Positions 6,386 to 9,044 of a DNA stretch of 9,044 nt are shown in pieces (within the stretch, counting starts at the first letter, position 1; every line of letters begins with the position of its first letter). The notes beneath the pieces were generated by a model, which saw nothing but the letters and a program-made list of their open reading frames with translations, searched no databases and had not been told where the DNA came from. This stretch comes from Euryarchaeota archaeon UBA438 (GTDB lineage Archaea; Thermoplasmatota; Poseidoniia; Poseidoniales; Thalassarchaeaceae), in assembly GCA_002504435.1 (NCBI GenBank), contig DAQP01000016.1, forward strand, positions 1,635-10,678, given 5' to 3'. The position numbers were made by a program, and so were the translations under genes.

Positions 6386-7642
6386 CTAAATTTCTGAGTA
6401 GTATTCCTGAGCTGCATCCTCTAGTTCCCTGGATGCAGCTGACTCGTCAATCGTCTTGGTGACCCCGCCCCTGCGGATTCCGAAACCGTCGACGAAGACG
6501 TCCATGCAACTCGTCCCGGAGTAAATCAGGTTCGACAGGATCCTCCTGCTGTCTCTTCCACGGGGTCTCATCCTGATATTGTCCAAGTCCCAAGTCACCC
6601 AGTCCATGGAGTCCTTGGTCGCAAGCTGCCAGGTCTCCACCGGGTCGAGTATGCTAGCATCCCAGTGGTCGTGTCTCTGAACCAGGCTGGCAGCCTTTGC
6701 CTCTGCTCTCATGTCCAGGCCGTTGTTGCTCGCCGCGCCATCGGTCCCGAGTCGGACGTCAACGCCGGCCTCGATCATGGCGGGGTAAGACATAGTGCCC
6801 CCGCAAGCGAGCTTCTGGTTTGAGACCGGGCAGTGGACCGCGTGCGCACCATGCCCGGCGAGTATCCGCATCTCCTTCTTTGTGACCCAACCGCAATGGG
6901 CACAGATGGTCCCCTCGGTGAAGTAGTCGATGGAGTCAAGGTACTCAATTGGGTACATCCCAGTCCTAGCGTGGCACTCAGCCACCTCGCTCCTAGTCTC
7001 CGAGGTGTGTATGCTCAGCCTCGCACCGAGGTCACTGGACATCTCACTGGCCTTCCTGAGTACCTCCTCGGTGCAGGTGTAAACCGCATGGGTTGCAATC
7101 CCTATCTCCACCCTGCCGGAGCCAAGGGGACCTGATCTGATCAGCGACTCTAGCTCACTGAGGGCCTTCCCGCTGTCGCTGCCACCGTCCTCTGGAGGGG
7201 GCCAGTCAGTCGTGGGCCCGCAGATTATCCCTCTCATTCCCGAATCAGCCACAACGGGGGCTATGGATCCCGGGAAGTGGTACATGTCGCAGGCGAAAGT
7301 GGTGCCTCCAGCGATCATCTCCGCCACCGATGCCCTAGTTCCTATTGCTGCCAGCTCCGGCGTTAGATTCCTCTCGCTGGGGAATATGCTGGTCTCCAGC
7401 CATTCCATGAGGCCAAGCCCCTCGCCCATGCTCCTATTGAGAGTCATTGGCAGGTGAGTGTGCCAGTTCTGCAGGGACCTGGTGATGAGGAGGTCGCTTC
7501 CGTCGATAGCCTCCAGAACATCCTCGTCACCATTGCTCGGACTGTAAGAGCCGTCGGCATGAAGGAGGAAGTCGCCTCCTCTCACTACCCCATCGTGATC
7601 GATGAGCTGAGTGTTCACTATCCTACGTGTGCCTGACTCCAT
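6386..7642 (-). CDS. mtaD: Amidohydrolase, 5-methylthioadenosine/S-adenosylhomocysteine deaminase type
   Basis: This 418-residue protein carries the full active-site set of the MTA/SAH (or 5'-deoxyadenosine) deaminase branch of the amidohydrolases: N59-W-H61-T-H63 for metal binding, H185 in ATHAVYTC, the H212-T-S-E215 pair, A-H249-C, and the hallmark GTDGAASNN (299-307) with metal ligand D301. The family deaminates adenosine-type by-products of SAM chemistry to inosyl compounds in the cytoplasm with one divalent metal; in archaea it stands in for SAH hydrolase or MTA salvage enzymes. Which substrate is preferred cannot be read from sequence. The C-terminus is odd: between ATKDS (341-345) and the strand WVTWDLDNIRMRP (348-360) about 15-20 residues normally carrying the GA-x-x-LG and G-x-I-x-x-GK-x-AD motifs are absent. 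The start at 7642 gives a normal N-terminal strand (RRIVNTQLI). The nearest GAGGTG (7663-7668) is 20 bases upstream, so initiation may be leaderless. An in-frame stop lies just before. Confidence 0.88.
   Translation of the reverse strand: MESGTRRIVNTQLIDHDGVVRGGDFLLHADGSYSPSNGDEDVLEAIDGSDLLITRSLQNWHTHLPMTLNRSMGEGLGLMEWLETSIFPSERNLTPELAAIGTRASVAEMIAGGTTFACDMYHFPGSIAPVVADSGMRGIICGPTTDWPPPEDGGSDSGKALSELESLIRSGPLGSGRVEIGIATHAVYTCTEEVLRKASEMSSDLGARLSIHTSETRSEVAECHARTGMYPIEYLDSIDYFTEGTICAHCGWVTKKEMRILAGHGAHAVHCPVSNQKLACGGTMSYPAMIEAGVDVRLGTDGAASNNGLDMRAEAKAASLVQRHDHWDASILDPVETWQLATKDSMDWVTWDLDNIRMRPRGRDSRRILSNLIYSGTSCMDVFVDGFGIRRGGVTKTIDESAASRELEDAAQEYYSEI
6410..6440. terminator. Perfect 10-bp inverted repeat at the convergent gene ends
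   Basis: AGCTGCATCC (6410-6419) and GGATGCAGCT (6431-6440) are exact reverse complements with an 11-base loop. The repeat lies within the last codons of the deaminase gene, starting 29 bases beyond the stop of the plus-strand membrane protein. It could fold in the 3' end of that gene's transcript as a terminator or stability element. There is no T-run after the stem on the plus strand, which archaeal termination normally uses, so an RNA-end stabiliser is as plausible as a terminator. Confidence 0.4.
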
Positions 7643-7678
7643 GAAGTCGCGAGAGGATATCGCACCTCAAGGTTATCA

Positions 7679-7750
7679 TTACTGGCTACTTCTGTCTTTG
7701 GGCCAGAACGGAATCAGCTTCTCAGCCAGACTCTTCATGTTTATCGCCAT
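7679..7750 (-). CDS. Possible small ORF, 23 residues
   Basis: In the 125-base gap between the LURP-one gene and the deaminase, the minus strand has ATG at 7750-7748 and TAA at 7681-7679. It encodes a short peptide beginning MAINMKSLAEKLIPFWP and ending in a polar KDRSSQ tail, amphipathic in look with a Trp/Pro-rich middle. No ribosome site is obvious. The frame stays open upstream to a TAA at 7789-7787, overlapping the end of the LURP-one gene by about 20 bases in another frame. It could be a real small protein, a displaced 3' extension of the LURP-one gene, or chance. Confidence 0.2.
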   Translation of the reverse strand: MAINMKSLAEKLIPFWPKDRSSQ

Positions 7751-7767
7751 TTGAATCCAATTCGAAA

Positions 7768-8367
7768 TCAGCCGGCCTGTGTCTGCTTACCTTCAATCGC
7801 AATTAGTAGAATAGCCCCAGCTGCAGCAATCCTTGGATCGATACCCGAACTGCTGACTCCGCTAACCATTAACTTGTGAACCATCGGATTCATGGTCTGA
7901 GAATAAACCACCTTACCGGATGCTCCACCAATTTTCATAACGAATTTTTGCGGCATCAGGTAAGTGGCAAATGGGACAAACCGACGGACTAGTGCAAGTC
8001 CAAGACTATCCTCTGTGATTTCTCCAACCTCTCTGCCTTTGGTATCGATTACCTTGTACGAATCCTTACCGATTGACATGAGTGCCTTCCTCTTGATCGA
8101 GGCGATATTTTGACCCGAGGGACCATCGATAATCTCGAAATTGCCCTTGAAATCCAACATACCTGATTGTTTTATTCTCAACAACTCTACCGTTTTCTGC
8201 TCATCAGAATAGACTCTAATATCTTCTTTCAGTTTCAGCGCCTTCTGCTTGGAATAACCAATCATATTCTGCATCGAGCCATCTGAATAGATGTGAAACT
8301 CCTCGCCTAGGAGCTTCAGCACCTTTTGCCTAATCATGTATGAGTCTGACTCTAACAATCCCGCCAT
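7768..8367 (-). CDS. LURP-one/tubby-like (YxjI, LOR) family protein
   Basis: This 199-residue protein fits the LURP-one-related family, small beta-barrel proteins with a tubby/phospholipid-scramblase-like fold. The family pattern is visible: an opening strand IRQKVLKLLGEEFHIYSD (12-29), repeated short strands of the form 'd..G..v..I..k', a middle pair FEIIDGPSGQNIASIKRKAL (77-96), KVIDTKGREVGEI (105-117), and a final hydrophobic helix DPRIAAAGAILLIAIEG (177-193) that fills the barrel. Bacterial and archaeal members have no settled biochemical role; lipid or membrane association is suggested by fold only. No signal peptide is seen. The start at 8367 is preferred, with M11 as an alternative; no Shine-Dalgarno is visible. 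The gene is clearly more AT-rich than its neighbours (21 of 60 GC in 8161-8220), so it may be acquired. It is preceded by a 95-base gap dense in inverted repeats. Confidence 0.75.
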   Translation of the reverse strand: MAGLLESDSYMIRQKVLKLLGEEFHIYSDGSMQNMIGYSKQKALKLKEDIRVYSDEQKTVELLRIKQSGMLDFKGNFEIIDGPSGQNIASIKRKALMSIGKDSYKVIDTKGREVGEITEDSLGLALVRRFVPFATYLMPQKFVMKIGGASGKVVYSQTMNPMVHKLMVSGVSSSGIDPRIAAAGAILLIAIEGKQTQAG

Positions 8368-8373
8368 GATTGC

Positions 8374-8385
8374 CGATACGTATCG
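8374..8385. promoter_or_regulatory. Perfect 12-bp palindrome upstream of the LURP-one gene
   Basis: CGATACGTATCG is a perfect 12-base palindrome starting six bases before the ATG at 8367 on the minus strand. If the transcript is leaderless, it falls between the promoter element and the start site, a typical place for a dimeric repressor. An AT-rich TTGAAAAG just upstream (about 8387-8394) could be part of a TATA element. The operator role is inferred. Confidence 0.35.
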
Positions 8386-8400
8386 TTCTTTTCAATCCGA

Positions 8401-8444
8401 CCTAGAAACTGCCTAGGTCCACGACTTAGAAGTCAGTTTCTTGG
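8401..8444 (-). promoter_or_regulatory. Nested inverted repeats with alternative folds between the FAH and LURP-one genes
   Basis: AGAAACTG (8404-8411) and CAGTTTCT (8434-8441) are exact reverse complements; past one T-T mismatch, CC (8401-8402) and GG (8443-8444) also pair. Inside or overlapping are GACTTAGAAGTC (8423-8434, 5-bp arms) and CCTAG (8401-8405) with CTAGG (8413-8417). The long stem and the two short hairpins use the same bases and exclude each other. The element may end the FAH transcript or form a leader for the LURP-one gene. Function is unproven. Confidence 0.4.
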
Positions 8445-8462
8445 TGTGGGCAACAAATGGGA

Positions 8463-9044
8463 CTAAACCACGCATTCTCCATGTAAATGGCTGATTATAT
8501 CACCTTGTGAGTTCTTCATCCACGCCTCGATCAAGTCACCCTCTTTCATGGCTCCCACGCCCTTCGGGGTCCCCGTCCAGATCAGGTCGCCCGGACTTAG
8601 ACCGTACCACCCCTCAAGATGGCCCATTATCGACTCGAACGAGTGAACCATCAACTCCGTCGATGCCAGTTGCCGGATCTCCCCATTGACCGATAGGCAG
8701 AGCTCCATCGGCCTAGGGTCCCAAGGGGCCCACGTACCAAGGACCCCCGAGCCCTCGAACCCCTTCCCCTCGAGCCATGGCCACCCCTTCTCCTTGGCCA
8801 GGGTCTGACGGGTCCTGTTGGTGGTGTCGCAACCGACGCACATCTCCACCGGCTCCAGGTTGTCACCGAGCCTGATCACCATCTCGACCTCGTGGTCTAT
8901 GTGCTCGTTTGCGCTGAGAGCAATCACGTTATTCCCATCCTCATCCGCCTCGGCGTGTGCCGTGGGGGGCATCAGGAAGAAGCGGGGGTAATCAGTGACG
9001 TCCCCCTTGATTTCCTTAGCGTGCCCAACGTAGTTCCTGAATAC
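8463..9044 (-). CDS. Fumarylacetoacetate hydrolase (FAH) family enzyme, 5' end cut by window edge
   Basis: The minus-strand frame is open from the window edge to a TAG at 8465-8463, giving 193 residues of what is usually a 200-300-residue protein. An internal ATG at 8972 is not the start, because the 24 codons before it read RNYVGHAKEIKGDVTDYPRF, the conserved opening of the FAH catalytic domain. The metal ligands H51-E52-V-E54 and D73 are present, followed by K94-G-F-E97, the NGE strand (120-122) and the TGTPKGVG loop (157-164). Members hydrolyse or decarboxylate beta-diketo and oxo-acids (fumarylpyruvate, acylpyruvates, 2-hydroxyhepta-2,4-diene-1,7-dioate, oxaloacetate) with Mg2+ in the cytoplasm. 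The exact substrate cannot be told here. The usual K-G-F-D is K-G-F-E, a conservative change. The C-terminus is intact, ending at the usual final strand. The gene precedes the LURP-one gene on the same strand with a 95-base gap. Confidence 0.85.
   Translation of the reverse strand, partial: VFRNYVGHAKEIKGDVTDYPRFFLMPPTAHAEADEDGNNVIALSANEHIDHEVEMVIRLGDNLEPVEMCVGCDTTNRTRQTLAKEKGWPWLEGKGFEGSGVLGTWAPWDPRPMELCLSVNGEIRQLASTELMVHSFESIMGHLEGWYGLSPGDLIWTGTPKGVGAMKEGDLIEAWMKNSQGDIISHLHGECVV

Noticed and set aside
7643..7767. tRNA or other structured RNA in the gap after the LURP-one gene
   Set aside because: No T-arm (GGTTCGAAT-type) with matching acceptor and anticodon stems could be found; only 4-bp hairpins are present.
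8463..8972. FAH gene starting at the internal ATG at 8972
   Set aside because: The codons upstream to the window edge encode the conserved RNYVGHAKE opening of the domain, so the true start is outside the window.
1..9044. CRISPR array, insertion sequence or defence system
   Set aside because: No regularly spaced repeats, terminal inverted repeats, transposase, nuclease or Cas-like protein was seen.

Overview
The window looks archaeal, most likely a planktonic euryarchaeon of the Ca. Poseidoniales (Marine Group II) or Thermoplasmatota type. This is inferred from gene style only: closely packed genes, few strong Shine-Dalgarno sites, and a large secreted protein with Ig-like stalk domains and a C-terminal membrane anchor. 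No marker gene settles the taxonomy. Base composition is moderate (one hand-counted line gave 58% GC), except for one distinctly AT-richer gene at 7768-8367.

Layout: (1) 1-128, minus strand, is the 5' end of aspartate carbamoyltransferase (pyrB), cut by the window edge. (2) 129-239 is a divergent promoter region. (3) A plus-strand block holds three genes: a GHMP sugar kinase of the heptose-7-phosphate kinase (HddA) type (240-1208); four bases later a giant secreted serine hydrolase of the beta-lactamase/PBP-like fold with a long stalk and C-terminal anchor (1213-4608); and, after 51 bases, an unrecognised six-helix membrane protein with a long helical, internally repeated cytoplasmic region (4660-6381). 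(4) A minus-strand block converges on it with a 4-base gap: an MTA/SAH-deaminase-type amidohydrolase (6386-7642), a possible 23-residue small ORF (7679-7750), a LURP-one/tubby-like protein (7768-8367), and a fumarylacetoacetate-hydrolase-family enzyme running off the right edge (8463-9044).

How the genes may work together: the sugar kinase and the anchored hydrolase are probably co-transcribed and both could serve the cell surface (activated sugar for surface glycans, and an exported hydrolase), but this is inference from spacing. The minus-strand genes are metabolic (nucleoside salvage/SAM by-product deamination; ketoacid-type C-C bond hydrolysis or decarboxylation) apart from the LURP-one protein.

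The signals most worth a second look are: five degenerate 60-73-residue helical repeats in the unrecognised membrane protein; loss of the usual C-terminal GA-LG/G-I-GK-AD segment in the deaminase; a perfect 10-bp inverted repeat at the convergent gene ends; and a 95-bp intergenic region with a 12-bp palindrome plus two mutually exclusive hairpin arrangements in front of the AT-rich LURP-one gene. No CRISPR array, insertion sequence, rRNA or tRNA was seen.
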